From contig JAVEYW010000025.1 in NCBI GenBank assembly GCA_034003325.1, forward strand, positions 1 through 42,442: 42,442 nucleotides of DNA. Reading direction: 5' to 3'. The notes beneath the pieces are model-generated. The model saw nothing but the letters and a program-made list of their open reading frames with translations, was not told the DNA's origin and did no database searches. Both the position numbers and the translations under genes were made by a program. This DNA is from Desulfobacterales bacterium. Lineage in GTDB: Bacteria > Desulfobacterota > Desulfobacteria > Desulfobacterales > JAFDDL01. Of the stretch, positions 1 to 7,344 are shown in pieces (position 1 is the first letter of the stretch; each line of letters starts with the position of its first letter).

Positions 1-74
1 AGCCCCTCCCATCACGCAAAAACAGCCCCTTCCTGAAATAGAGACAGTAATGAGGGCTTTTTATTTAACGATAG

Positions 75-119
75 GGGGGTCAAAATTGGGTTATCGCAGG
101 GGGTCAATTTTGGGTTGTC
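75..119. repeat. Two IS21-like terminal repeat units
   Basis: Two near-identical 21-bp units start with GGGGGTCAA and continue TTGGGTT; they lie at 75-95 and 99-119, spaced 24 bp apart. Regularly spaced multiple terminal repeats of this kind are typical of IS21-family ends. No istA or istB reading frame is in the window, so this is either the outer end of an element lying to the left or a remnant. The family assignment is from memory of such ends. Confidence 0.42.
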
Positions 120-414
120 ATTTCGAGATACTGAGGCGGCGGTTAAACACCCTGCCGCTGCCGGGGTGTTAAATATACTCCCAGGGTTCGGTAATTTCTA
201 TCTCGCTTCCGGAACAGACGAATCAAGTCAGTGGTTATACGGATTTCTTAACCTTTTAAGTTGGCCGGTTTCGGTCGTGTGGGGTATCCCGGAAGCGGCG
301 ATAGATGCCAATACCATAAATAAAAAAGAGACTGTGAATTATTACACTTTTGATATTAAAGGTAAGCAGGAATTTGAGCAATTACGCGCTAAAAATGAAG
401 TAAGATCCAATTAA
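115..414 (+). CDS. Small hydrophobic protein of unknown function, possibly 5'-truncated
   Basis: The 99-codon frame starts at a TTG and is open upstream to a TGA at 34-36, so the true start is unclear. It runs directly out of the IS21-like repeats, which suggests insertion removed its original 5' end. The product has a Gly/Pro-rich hydrophobic stretch near residues 15-30, a second around residues 40-58 (LLSWPVSVVWGIPEA), and a hydrophilic Lys/Glu-rich tail. It resembles small membrane or lipoprotein-like proteins of unknown role. I do not recognise a family with certainty. Confidence 0.4.
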   Translation: MSFRDTEAAVKHPAAAGVLNILPGFGNFYLASGTDESSQWLYGFLNLLSWPVSVVWGIPEAAIDANTINKKETVNYYTFDIKGKQEFEQLRAKNEVRSN

Positions 415-505
415 ATATAGCCGGTTATCAGACCGTCTATCTATGATGCCCCCGCCCGCTAATCCGGCCGGGGGTTTTTGTTATAGCGTTGCGCACCCTA
501 TTTTT

Positions 506-847
506 TCAAACGCTCTTATCAACCATTCGGCTCAATTTTTCCACAATCCAAACGTTGATACTCTTACCATCGGCAGCCGCGACAGTCGCTATTTTAGCGT
601 GCAACTGTGTAGGGATTCTAAGATTAAATTTTCCGGAGAACTTTTTAACCGGGCCAACTCCCTTTTCCCGGCACATATCCAAAAAAACTTTCAACGAAAT
701 CTTCCCCTCCTTACGCAACCCCTTAATGTCTTTGGCGTAGAAATCCGCGCCTCCGTTTAATTCTATAAATTCACCCCTGAAGATTTCATTTTCAGAATCA
801 TATTGAATAACCGCTTTGTACCCATCTATTTCCATTATATTTTTCAT
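506..847 (-). CDS. hicB: HicB-family antitoxin
   Basis: Second gene of a hicAB toxin-antitoxin module. The 113-aa protein has the N-terminal HicB fold (about residues 1-60, with a predicted beta strand reading YKAVIQYDSENEIFRGEF) and a C-terminal ribbon-helix-helix/Arc-like DNA-binding part (about 68-110, GKFNLRIPTQLHAKIA). HicB neutralises HicA and autoregulates the operon. I chose the ATG at 847 because it overlaps the upstream toxin stop as ATGA; a start at 874 would extend deep into hicA. The operator for the pair is probably the palindrome at 1107-1125. Confidence 0.85.
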   Translation of the reverse strand: MKNIMEIDGYKAVIQYDSENEIFRGEFIELNGGADFYAKDIKGLRKEGKISLKVFLDMCREKGVGPVKKFSGKFNLRIPTQLHAKIATVAAADGKSINVWIVEKLSRMVDKSV

Positions 848-1098
848 GGAATTACCCCATTCTCTTGAAGCCATTTTCGGATACTTGACACAGCCCCTTT
901 ATCCGTATTCGGTGACGGATGGGGTCTATGGAACACCCTGATTTGTCCGAACAGAAAAACACCAATACGGGAACCCTCTCTTTCACTGACTTCTGCCCCC
1001 AGATCAATCAATAGGGCTTCAACGTCTGCCCATTTTATATTGGCGCTTACCGGTCTTGAAAAAATGAGATCCAACGTCTTTTGATGTTTCCGTTTCAT
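844..1098 (-). CDS. hicA: HicA-family mRNA interferase toxin
   Basis: An 84-aa protein with the HicA double-stranded-RNA-binding-like fold. The segment FHRPHPSPNTDKGAVSS followed by IRKWLQENGV matches the family's C-terminal half, with histidines in the position of the active-site His. HicA cleaves mRNA ribosome-independently when HicB is lost. It is the first gene of the pair, overlapping hicB by four bases, and a perfect 7-bp inverted repeat lies 8 bp upstream of its ATG. At 84 aa it is slightly longer than the shortest family members. The module lies within the mobile element and could stabilise it. Confidence 0.85.
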   Translation of the reverse strand: MKRKHQKTLDLIFSRPVSANIKWADVEALLIDLGAEVSEREGSRIGVFLFGQIRVFHRPHPSPNTDKGAVSSIRKWLQENGVIP

Positions 1099-1106
1099 AA
1101 ATTTAC

Positions 1107-1125
1107 AGTACCATATTCTGGTACT
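1107..1125. promoter_or_regulatory. Palindromic operator upstream of hicAB (first module)
   Basis: Perfect inverted repeat AGTACCA-tattc-TGGTACT immediately upstream of hicA (ATG at 1098, minus strand). HicB ribbon-helix-helix proteins autorepress through such palindromes. The role is inferred from position and symmetry. Confidence 0.6.
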
Positions 1126-1190
1126 ATGTCAACCCGATTCGCCAACCCGCTTTATCCCTCTCACCCGCGCCGTTTACCCGGACGGTACGA

Positions 1191-1514
1191 TTACAATTTC
1201 GACAGAATAAACTTATTGACCGAAACACCCTCTTCTGCCGATCTGATAACAATCTCGCGATGCTTTTCAGCCGGAATCCTCAATGTTAAATGGCCACGAA
1301 AAGGTTTCATTCCAAATGGCACCGGCACGGGCTCCCCTTCCTCCAGTAGCCATTTAATCGTTTCGTTTACAACGAATTCTATTTCGCTTAAAGCCTTGGC
1401 CGGTGTATCGCCATGAGCCGATAAGGATGGAAACTCCAAGCATCTTGCGATATGGCTATTATCCTCCGCTGACCATACAATCCGGTAAGTGTATTTATCG
1501 AAATTATTCTCCAT
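1191..1514 (-). CDS. hicB: HicB-family antitoxin (second module)
   Basis: A 107-aa protein with a typical HicB N-terminus: WSAEDNSHIARCLEFPSLSA, then SEIEFVVNETIKWLLEEGEP, closely matching the canonical antitoxin domain. The C-terminal ribbon-helix-helix segment is around residues 73-105 (GHLTLRIPAEKHREIVIRSA). It overlaps the upstream hicA by 11 bp, so the two are co-transcribed and translationally coupled. It differs clearly from the HicB at 506-847, so the two modules are unlikely to be a recent duplication. It should neutralise its own HicA and repress through the palindrome at 1747-1762. Confidence 0.88.
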   Translation of the reverse strand: MENNFDKYTYRIVWSAEDNSHIARCLEFPSLSAHGDTPAKALSEIEFVVNETIKWLLEEGEPVPVPFGMKPFRGHLTLRIPAEKHREIVIRSAEEGVSVNKFILSKL

Positions 1515-1737
1515 ATTTCACCCCTAGTTTTTCAAGCGCCCGGATTACATCCCTCACCTGATAAGGCTTTGCATCCTTGCCATCTTTTTGAAGGTTAATC
1601 CTTGGGTCGCCTTTCCATGGCGTCTTAAAAATATGATGGCTGCCCTTAATTCTTGGCTCCCCGAAATGCCGCCGGCAAAGATTCAGCAAATCAACAAACG
1701 ACACATTGGAGGCATTGCCCAAAATATTCTTTTTCAT
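1504..1737 (-). CDS. hicA: HicA-family mRNA interferase toxin (second module)
   Basis: A 77-aa HicA with the family pattern LLNLCRRHFGEPRIKGSHHI followed by INLQKDGKDAKPYQVRDVIR; the catalytic His lies in the GSHHIF segment. I prefer the ATG at 1737 (MKKNILGN) over 1755 because the palindrome at 1747-1762 overlaps the longer version and is better placed as an operator. Its 3' end overlaps hicB by 11 bp. With the neighbouring module this gives two tandem hicAB pairs on one strand. Confidence 0.87.
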   Translation of the reverse strand: MKKNILGNASNVSFVDLLNLCRRHFGEPRIKGSHHIFKTPWKGDPRINLQKDGKDAKPYQVRDVIRALEKLGVKYGE

Positions 1738-1746
1738 GAGCGCATG

Positions 1747-1762
1747 ATAGCGCATACGCTAT
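1747..1762. promoter_or_regulatory. Palindromic operator upstream of hicAB (second module)
   Basis: Inverted repeat ATAGCG-cata-CGCTAT just upstream of the chosen hicA start at 1737. It is the probable HicB binding site. Its sequence differs from the operator of the first module, which fits separate regulation of the two pairs. Confidence 0.5.
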
Positions 1763-1854
1763 TACCTGTCAACTCTCACCCGCACCGACCCAATACGTTT
1801 GGCCGATGGAAGGCGGGGGCTCCCGACAAAAACCGATTTGGTTCATTTTATAAG

Positions 1855-1884
1855 TTGACAACATGAACCTTTTTGGTTTATATA
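1855..1884 (+). promoter_or_regulatory. Sigma-70-type promoter ahead of the tRNA and structured RNA
   Basis: TTGACA at 1855-1860 is followed after 18 bp by TATATA at 1879-1884 (or TTATAT with a 17-bp spacer). It points rightward into a 140-bp leader, the tRNA-like gene at 2025 and the hairpin-rich region after it. The -35 box is a perfect match and the -10 box is imperfect. Confidence 0.5.
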
Positions 1885-2024
1885 CCAACCATAAGCCCAA
1901 CGCGAACCACTGGCAACCTTAATGGGCCGCGGTTCAACCGGGTAAAACAGCGACCTCCTGCGACAGTGCGGCGCACATCGGGGCGGTGGCAACTGTAAAG
2001 AAAAACTTGTCGGTTCGATTTATC

Positions 2025-2100
2025 GCCCCCGTCGCCCAGTTGATTGGGAGCCGGATTTGTAACTCGGTTGACGCAGGTTTGAATCCTGCCGGGGGCTCCA
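2025..2100 (+). tRNA. tRNA-Thr(UGU)-like gene, slightly degenerate
   Basis: Exactly 76 nt, including an encoded CCA. The acceptor stem GCCCCCG pairs fully with CGGGGGC, the T stem GCAGG pairs with CCTGC around loop TTTGAAT, and the anticodon loop TTTGTAA gives anticodon UGU (Thr). The anticodon stem CCGGA/CTCGG has one A-C mismatch and one G-T pair, and the D stem has three good pairs plus a G-A mismatch. It could be a working element-encoded tRNA or a decaying one. tRNA genes on phage-like elements often sit beside large structured RNAs, as here. Confidence 0.68.
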
Positions 2101-2508
2101 AACAAAGCACCCGGAAAACTTCACCGTTCTTGCCAGCGGCGGTCATAGTAGCCGATTTGTCCGGGTGTGCTTCCTCCATACCGAATCGGTGAAGAGCTGG
2201 CAAACTTAATCATTAACCGTGCAGCGATCAGTCCGAGAAGCGCACGGCATAGCCCCCGGGTTGGCCGGGGGCTTACTAAAAAAACACCTGGCAGGCGCAA
2301 GAATGCCCGAGTCGAGACACCCGAGTCTCGGCGGTGAGAGGGCGGGGTTTGTTCGGGAACATCCCCACGGTGCCGGTAAAAGTCGGTGTCCGGGGCGCAT
2401 ATCTTCGGATCTGAATCGCCCCGTCGCCGACCAAACCCATCCTTACGAAATTCCGGGATGAACACCAATAGGTGAGCTGCGTCCAGACGACGCCATGGGG
2501 GATAACTT
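2101..2508 (+). ncRNA. Candidate large structured non-coding RNA
   Basis: About 400 nt directly after the tRNA have no convincing ORF but are packed with stems. Seen: CACCCGGA 2108-2115 with TCCGGGTG 2160-2167; TTCACCG 2120-2126 with CGGTGAA 2187-2193; TTGCCAGC 2130-2137 with GCTGGCAA 2196-2203; CCGTGC 2217-2222 with GCACGG 2242-2247; GCCCCCGG 2252-2259 with CCGGGGGC 2265-2272; CGAGAC 2313-2318 with GTCTCG 2325-2330; GGGG 2344-2347 with CCCC 2363-2366; GTCGG plus GGGGCG 2382-2397 with CGCCCC plus CCGAC 2417-2431, capped by ATC-TTCG-GAT; CACC 2463-2466 with GGTG 2471-2474; GCGTC 2479-2483 with GACGC 2489-2493. The setting (next to a tRNA, in a phage-like element) recalls the GOLLD and ROOL RNA classes. 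Membership is not established. Confidence 0.5.
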
Positions 2509-2739
2509 ATGCATTCAACTGGAATGACAACGAAAGAGCTGTTCGAGGATCTCGAACGAGAAATAGCTGAATACAACAAGATTATCGGAGGGGCGAATGC
2601 TGCAAAATTCAAAAAAATCAACTTTTGGGGCCGCGGTGGGAATTGCCGTGTCGTTGCTGTTGGCTATCGGAATCGTCATGGGAGTACTATTCGTTTCGAC
2701 AACGATAGGCAACACACGGCCGCCAAGGCCCACATTTAA
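2509..2739 (+). CDS. Small hypothetical protein, N-terminal part coiled-coil-like
   Basis: A 76-codon frame with a purine-rich GGGGG stretch upstream of its ATG. The first ~40 residues are charged and helical (TTKELFEDLEREIAEYNKII); the remainder looks less protein-like and shares DNA with the membrane ORF at 2597-2764 in another frame. The frames meet near a run of seven A at about 2611-2617, so the real gene may be a soluble helical N-terminus that shifts into the membrane frame, or simply a short ORF coupled to the next. Unrecognised family. Confidence 0.38.
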   Translation: MHSTGMTTKELFEDLEREIAEYNKIIGGANAAKFKKINFWGRGGNCRVVAVGYRNRHGSTIRFDNDRQHTAAKAHI

Positions 2740-2764
2740 TTATCCAGCGACGATCGACCGGTAA
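2597..2764 (+). CDS. Small single-pass membrane protein
   Basis: A 55-aa ORF starting at ATG 2597 with a strong ribosome site (GGAGG, 5-6 nt upstream). Residues ~11-38 form a clear membrane segment (GAAVGIAVSLLLAIGIVMGV and onward), followed by a Pro-rich tail (NTRPPRPTFNYPATIDR). It lies almost wholly within the preceding ORF in another frame. Function unknown; small membrane proteins of this size are common in phage early regions. Confidence 0.5.
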   Translation: MLQNSKKSTFGAAVGIAVSLLLAIGIVMGVLFVSTTIGNTRPPRPTFNYPATIDR

Positions 2765-2827
2765 AATGTAAGCCGATTTTTCACAAATGTAACCTCTATT
2801 TTCACCCTCACACAAAGGAGTATGGCG

Positions 2828-3817
2828 ATGTCCACCCCAAATGGAGTTTTTGAAACCCTTAATAAATACCGCGAAGGCAAGGCGAACGTCCTGGTCCCCT
2901 CTGTCCTTTTCGAGGACCCCCACGGAATATATGAGCCGGTCCTGGAAGTGATCCAACTTTCACCTGACGATAACGATAAGGATGTTTATAAAGGAACGAC
3001 CGGCAAACGCCTGTCCTCTGTCGCTCTCGCCAAAATCGCCCAGTGCGGCGGCATCGAATGGAATGAGGCCGCCAGCAAGTACATGGAACTCGAACACGGC
3101 AAATACTGCACCTACAAGGCCGTTGGCGGCATCCGGAAAGCCGATGGCCGACTGATCCAATATGTCGGTTCTTATAATATTGATATGGCGATAGTCAGAG
3201 AAGAGATTGCCGCCCAACATGCAAAAAAAGAAAACCGGGATTATTTGATCGATCGAGACTTTAGGCAGAAGCGTAAATTCATGCTCCAACTGGCCGAGAC
3301 CGGCGCGCGCAACCGGGTGATCCGGGCCATGTTCAGCCTCAAATCTGAATACTCGATCCAGGAGTTGTCAAAACCGTTCGTCATGTTGCGCTATCGCCTT
3401 CGCATTGATTACAGCGATCCGGAAATCCGTCGCATCGCTCAAACCGCAGCCATTCATCAGGCCCTTGGCATTTACGGCCCGCCAGCGGCTTCTCCGGCTC
3501 AACAGCTTCCAGCTCCGGAAGAACACCCGATCGATATTCCCGGCAATGACGATCTGACCGGGGCGTCATGCGCTGATCCGGCTGCAGACCCGGAATGTCC
3601 GTTTGGTGATCCGCCGAGCAACCGGGAGCTGTTCGAGGGGTTTGATTTCGAGACGCAATGCCAGTTGCTGCGGGATATGATTGCCCGGAAAAATTACACC
3701 GTAGAGGAATTATTGAAACCGGGGAAAACGATAGAGGGGCTTACAGCCGCTTACCGGCTGGCTTTCTATGACAAGGTGGAAGGGTTGCCGGTAAAGGAGG
3801 AGGTGGCGCATGCTTAA
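2828..3817 (+). CDS. Putative phage single-strand annealing protein
   Basis: A 329-aa protein that opens the recombination module. The segment around residues 155-200 (LQLAETGARNRVIRAMFSLK) resembles the conserved ETxAxNRxxR region of phage annealing proteins of the RecT/Sak type, and after ~residue 215 there is a Pro/Ala-rich linker and a small acidic C-terminal part. I chose ATG 2828 because AAGGAG lies 7 nt upstream; ATG 2822 would leave almost no spacing. It overlaps sbcD by 8 bp, so it is translationally coupled to the Mre11-like nuclease, the usual partner arrangement. The family call is inferred from that motif and neighbours and could be wrong. Confidence 0.5.
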   Translation: MSTPNGVFETLNKYREGKANVLVPSVLFEDPHGIYEPVLEVIQLSPDDNDKDVYKGTTGKRLSSVALAKIAQCGGIEWNEAASKYMELEHGKYCTYKAVGGIRKADGRLIQYVGSYNIDMAIVREEIAAQHAKKENRDYLIDRDFRQKRKFMLQLAETGARNRVIRAMFSLKSEYSIQELSKPFVMLRYRLRIDYSDPEIRRIAQTAAIHQALGIYGPPAASPAQQLPAPEEHPIDIPGNDDLTGASCADPAADPECPFGDPPSNRELFEGFDFETQCQLLRDMIARKNYTVEELLKPGKTIEGLTAAYRLAFYDKVEGLPVKEEVAHA

Positions 3818-5027
3818 GGCCCTTCACACATCAGATTGGCACGTCCGCGACAAGGATTACGACGAATGCAGGAAGTGCCTCATGTATATGGCTCTCAACG
3901 CCCGGGAAGAGCGCCCGGACCTTATCCTAATAGCAGGGGATATCTTTGACTCCCGCGATGTCCGGCTCGACTCTCAATCAGCGAAGCTTGTTTTTGAGGT
4001 CATCTCTCGCCTGGCCGATGTTGCGCCTGTTGCCGTCTTAATTGGCACCCCGAGTCACGACGGCATGGCTGCGGAGGTTCTTTCCCACATCAGGGCGACA
4101 TTCGATGTGATCGTTTCTTCCAGGCCCGAGCAAATCTATTTGACCACAACGAATCATTGGGAATCGGCGCCGGCCGCCGGTCAAGGAATTAAAGCGGTTC
4201 TCTCCATGGTGCCGACTCCAACGAAGCAGTTTTTTAAGACCGATGCCGGAATCGCTGAATCAAACGAGCAGATTGCTCAAGCCATGTCCGGGCTGTTTGC
4301 TGGTTTCGGCGCCCGGGCGGCCGCGTTTCCCTGCCCCCATATCATGGTCGGGCATTTTTCGGTAGGAGGCGCGTTTGTTTCCGAAACCCGGCAGTTGGTA
4401 GGCGTTGATATCGAAATGAACCGGGCTCAGATCGAACTCGCACAGGCCGATGTGTGCTGTTTAGGGCATATTCATCTCCGTCAGAAGATCGGATACAATA
4501 TTTTTTACTCAGGCTCCATCTACAGGAAGGACTTCGGCGAGATAGGAGAACATGGTTTCTTCTACCATGAGATCAGCGAGAACCGGAAAGAGCTGGCACG
4601 TAGCCGGCCTGTCAACACCCCGACCCGCCTGCTACTCAAGATAGAAGCTGATTACACCAAAGACGGAACGGATATAACAGACCTCGATACCGTTCCCTCT
4701 CAGTACATCCCCGGGGAATTGAAGGGCGCCGTTGTCCGGGTTGAATTAAAGGTATGGCAGGAGGAAGCGGAAAAGATCGACCGGCAAAACCTGCTTGATT
4801 TATTCGGCACAACCGGCGCCGCCGATGTCGATATCCGAATCATCCGGGTGCCGCGCGAAACCGTCCGGTCCGAGCGGCTCTTGAAACTCCGCACCCTTCG
4901 GGAAAAGATTTTGGAAATGGCCACGATTAAAGGTGAGCCGGTATCAGAATCCATCCTTGCAAAGGCCGATCAACTGGAATCCACGCCGTCGGAACAAATC
5001 ATCAAGACTATTGGGCTGGCAAATTGA
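3810..5027 (+). CDS. sbcD: SbcD/Mre11-like nuclease subunit (phage gp47 type)
   Basis: A 405-aa calcineurin-like metallophosphoesterase. Metal-binding motifs appear in order: HTSDWH (D9, H11), GDIFD (G43-D47), GTPSHDG (79-85, in place of the usual GNHD), VGHFS near residue 180 and GHIHLR near residue 217. With SbcC it should form the Mre11/Rad50-type nuclease that processes double-strand ends, as T4 gp46/gp47 do for recombination-dependent replication. It overlaps the upstream gene by 8 bp and is followed after 9 bp by sbcC, so the three form one operon. The C-terminal ~150 residues are the capping/partner-binding part and are poorly conserved. Confidence 0.88.
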   Translation: MLKALHTSDWHVRDKDYDECRKCLMYMALNAREERPDLILIAGDIFDSRDVRLDSQSAKLVFEVISRLADVAPVAVLIGTPSHDGMAAEVLSHIRATFDVIVSSRPEQIYLTTTNHWESAPAAGQGIKAVLSMVPTPTKQFFKTDAGIAESNEQIAQAMSGLFAGFGARAAAFPCPHIMVGHFSVGGAFVSETRQLVGVDIEMNRAQIELAQADVCCLGHIHLRQKIGYNIFYSGSIYRKDFGEIGEHGFFYHEISENRKELARSRPVNTPTRLLLKIEADYTKDGTDITDLDTVPSQYIPGELKGAVVRVELKVWQEEAEKIDRQNLLDLFGTTGAADVDIRIIRVPRETVRSERLLKLRTLREKILEMATIKGEPVSESILAKADQLESTPSEQIIKTIGLAN

Positions 5028-5036
5028 GGGGGAAAA

Positions 5037-7331
5037 ATGCAAATCACAAAGCTGAAACTAAAAGGGTTCTTGGGAATTAAGAAAGGCCTCGGCCTTGACG
5101 AAATAGAGTTGGACTTTGCCGGCCTTTCCGGCCTGGTCGCATTCTCCGGGCCAAATGGTCACGGCAAAACGAGTATTCTCGATAACTGCCACCCGTATCG
5201 CGCCCTTGCCTCGCGGTCCGGCGCACTTCAAAATCATTGCTTCCTTCGGGACAGCTCCAAAGAATTGTCCTTTATCCACCAGGGCGACACCTACCGCACC
5301 CTCGTCAAGGTGGATGCACAATTCGGCAAACAAGAAGGGTTTATCTGGAAAAACGATGAGCCCCAAGTAGACGGCAAGGTCAAGAATTATGACCAGTACA
5401 TTGAAAACCTGTTCGGTTCCCCGGCGCTTTTTTTCAACTCAGTCTTTGCAGCTCAGGGCGGCCAAAAGCTCTCCGATTTGACGACCGGCGAACTCAAGAA
5501 ACTGTTTTCCGAGTTCCTCCGGCTGGATAAACTCATCGAATACGAGGAGACGGCGAAAGCCGCTGCAAACCTGCTGGCCGGAAACATTCAAACAGTAACC
5601 CGCGACATCGACCGGGTAACAGATACGGTCAACGAACTCACCAAGTCGGCGGATCAATATTCGAAGAAAGCCGTTGAGTGCGAAATCATCAAGTCAGAAA
5701 TCGACCGAACCACGGGCTGTCTAAGGGATGTCGAAAAAGAAGTGGCTACCCTTCGCGACCAGGCCGCAGCGGAAAATGCAACCAAGAAGCGTATTGCCGA
5801 TATGAAAGCGGAAGCCGATCGCATCGAGGCCGAAATAACGGTCGAATGCAATCGGAACGAACAACAGCTTTTCGTTATAAATAAAAAGCTCGCCAGGACA
5901 CGCCTCGAATTCGACTTCGAAAATAAGCTGTTTGCCGAAAAGGATTCCATCATCAAGGCGGAAAAACAAACGGTTGAAGCAGAGGAAAGGTTGTCTCAGG
6001 TACGGACTCAATTGACAACTGCACGGCAGGAACAAGCCGCAGCACAAACCGATGCCAAATATTACGCCCTGGAGCACCTGAAGCATATCAATATGCTTGA
6101 GCGGCTCGACAGCAATCCGGATATCGCTCAGCTTGAACAGGAAATAATCGTCAGCAAACGTGATAGCGCAGATTTGGCCCGGCGTGATCCGGCATGCCAA
6201 AGCTCCACCTGTTCGTTCATCGTTCGCGCCCTCGCAGCAAAAGATTCCCTCCCTGGGCTTGAGGGTAAACTGTCGGAACTCAAAGACAGAATCGCCAAAG
6301 AGGCAGCCGAGATCACCGGTATCACCCTGGAGCTTGGCCGGCAAAAGTCCACCGCCGGCGCGAAGCTGAAAGAGATGTCAGACCAAGTGTTTCAGCTTGA
6401 AAAAGAGGAACGACACCTGGGCGGTCTGATTGCTGCCCTGAAATCGACCGCCGATAAAGCGCCGAGGCTACGCATGGCCGAACGCAACATTGCGAAGCTT
6501 CATTCTGAGGTTACAGAAATAGAGGCTGAAATATCCCGGACCACCAATGACCATCAGAGAACGAAAACCGAAAAAACCGATCGGCTCTCCGGAATAACCA
6601 GGAAGATAGAGGCGCTGGCAAGCTCACTCGGGGACGTGGCGCAAAAGCTTGCCAAGGCAGAGAGCAACGCCGAAATGTTCCGGCAGGCCATCGAATCGAA
6701 ACAAAAGTTTTTGACTGACCTCCTGGTCGAAAAGGCCGCGATCGAACGGGATATAAAAAGCCTCGATACGGCGAAAAAAGAAGTGGCTGGCCTCCAAACG
6801 CAAAAAATCGCCATGACGAACGAACAGGCCGAATGGCGCTACCTGCAACACGCTTGCTCGAAGGATGGCCTCCGGGCCCTAGAGATAGATTCGGTTGCAC
6901 CCTCCATTTCCGGGTATGCCAACGATATCCTGGCAAAGACGTTCGGCCCGTCTCAGTCCGTCCGGTTTATCACCCAGGACCCGGAAACCGGCAGTGAGGT
7001 CCTCGATATTATGGTGATCCGAGAGGACGGTACCGAGACGCCGCTGGAGAATCTTTCCGGCGGGGAGAAGGTGTGGAGCCTCAAGGCGTTGCGGCTGGCG
7101 ATGACCCTGATTGCCAAGGAGCGCTCCGGGCGCTCTTTCACATCCTCAATGGCAGATGAGGAAGATGGTCAGCTTGACGCCGAGAATGCACAGAACTTCA
7201 TCAGGATGTATCAGGCCTTCATGTCATCCGGCGGATTCAATACCTGCTTTTTTATCTCACATAGGCCGGAGTGCGTTGCCATGGCGGATCATGTGGTCAG
7301 GTTTTCTAAGGGCGAGGTGACGGTGCAGTGA
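5037..7331 (+). CDS. sbcC: SbcC/Rad50-like ATPase (phage gp46 type)
   Basis: A 764-aa SMC-like ATPase. Walker A is GPNGHGKTS (38-46). Long heptad-rich coiled coils flank a variant zinc hook with cysteines at 387 and 392 (C-x4-C rather than C-x2-C). The signature motif is LSGGEK near residue 673, Walker B is degenerate around ADEEDGQLD, and FISHRPE is the H-loop region. It is shorter than cellular SbcC (over 1000 aa), as expected for phage versions. It pairs with the SbcD-like protein encoded 9 bp upstream to unwind and trim DNA ends for the annealing protein. It starts at ATG 5037 after AGGGGGAAAA. Confidence 0.9.
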   Translation: MQITKLKLKGFLGIKKGLGLDEIELDFAGLSGLVAFSGPNGHGKTSILDNCHPYRALASRSGALQNHCFLRDSSKELSFIHQGDTYRTLVKVDAQFGKQEGFIWKNDEPQVDGKVKNYDQYIENLFGSPALFFNSVFAAQGGQKLSDLTTGELKKLFSEFLRLDKLIEYEETAKAAANLLAGNIQTVTRDIDRVTDTVNELTKSADQYSKKAVECEIIKSEIDRTTGCLRDVEKEVATLRDQAAAENATKKRIADMKAEADRIEAEITVECNRNEQQLFVINKKLARTRLEFDFENKLFAEKDSIIKAEKQTVEAEERLSQVRTQLTTARQEQAAAQTDAKYYALEHLKHINMLERLDSNPDIAQLEQEIIVSKRDSADLARRDPACQSSTCSFIVRALAAKDSLPGLEGKLSELKDRIAKEAAEITGITLELGRQKSTAGAKLKEMSDQVFQLEKEERHLGGLIAALKSTADKAPRLRMAERNIAKLHSEVTEIEAEISRTTNDHQRTKTEKTDRLSGITRKIEALASSLGDVAQKLAKAESNAEMFRQAIESKQKFLTDLLVEKAAIERDIKSLDTAKKEVAGLQTQKIAMTNEQAEWRYLQHACSKDGLRALEIDSVAPSISGYANDILAKTFGPSQSVRFITQDPETGSEVLDIMVIREDGTETPLENLSGGEKVWSLKALRLAMTLIAKERSGRSFTSSMADEEDGQLDAENAQNFIRMYQAFMSSGGFNTCFFISHRPECVAMADHVVRFSKGEVTVQ

Positions 7332-7344
7332 AAGGAATAAGGCC

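Noticed and set aside
1878..2203. Minus-strand ORFs containing GRIQTCVNRVTNPAPN
   Set aside because: These are antisense translations of the tRNA-Thr-like gene.
2252..2272. Simple rho-independent terminator
   Set aside because: The 8-bp GC stem is perfect, but the following TTACTAAAAAAA has no T tract on the plus strand.
2025..2508. tmRNA or RNase P RNA
   Set aside because: No tmRNA tag frame or matching 5' acceptor strand, and the short GGTGCCGGTAA-like resemblance to RNase P is not supported by neighbouring conserved elements.
5721..6344. 207-codon minus-strand ORF inside sbcC
   Set aside because: It is the antisense shadow of a convincing Rad50-like gene; its Cys/Phe-rich composition is not protein-like.
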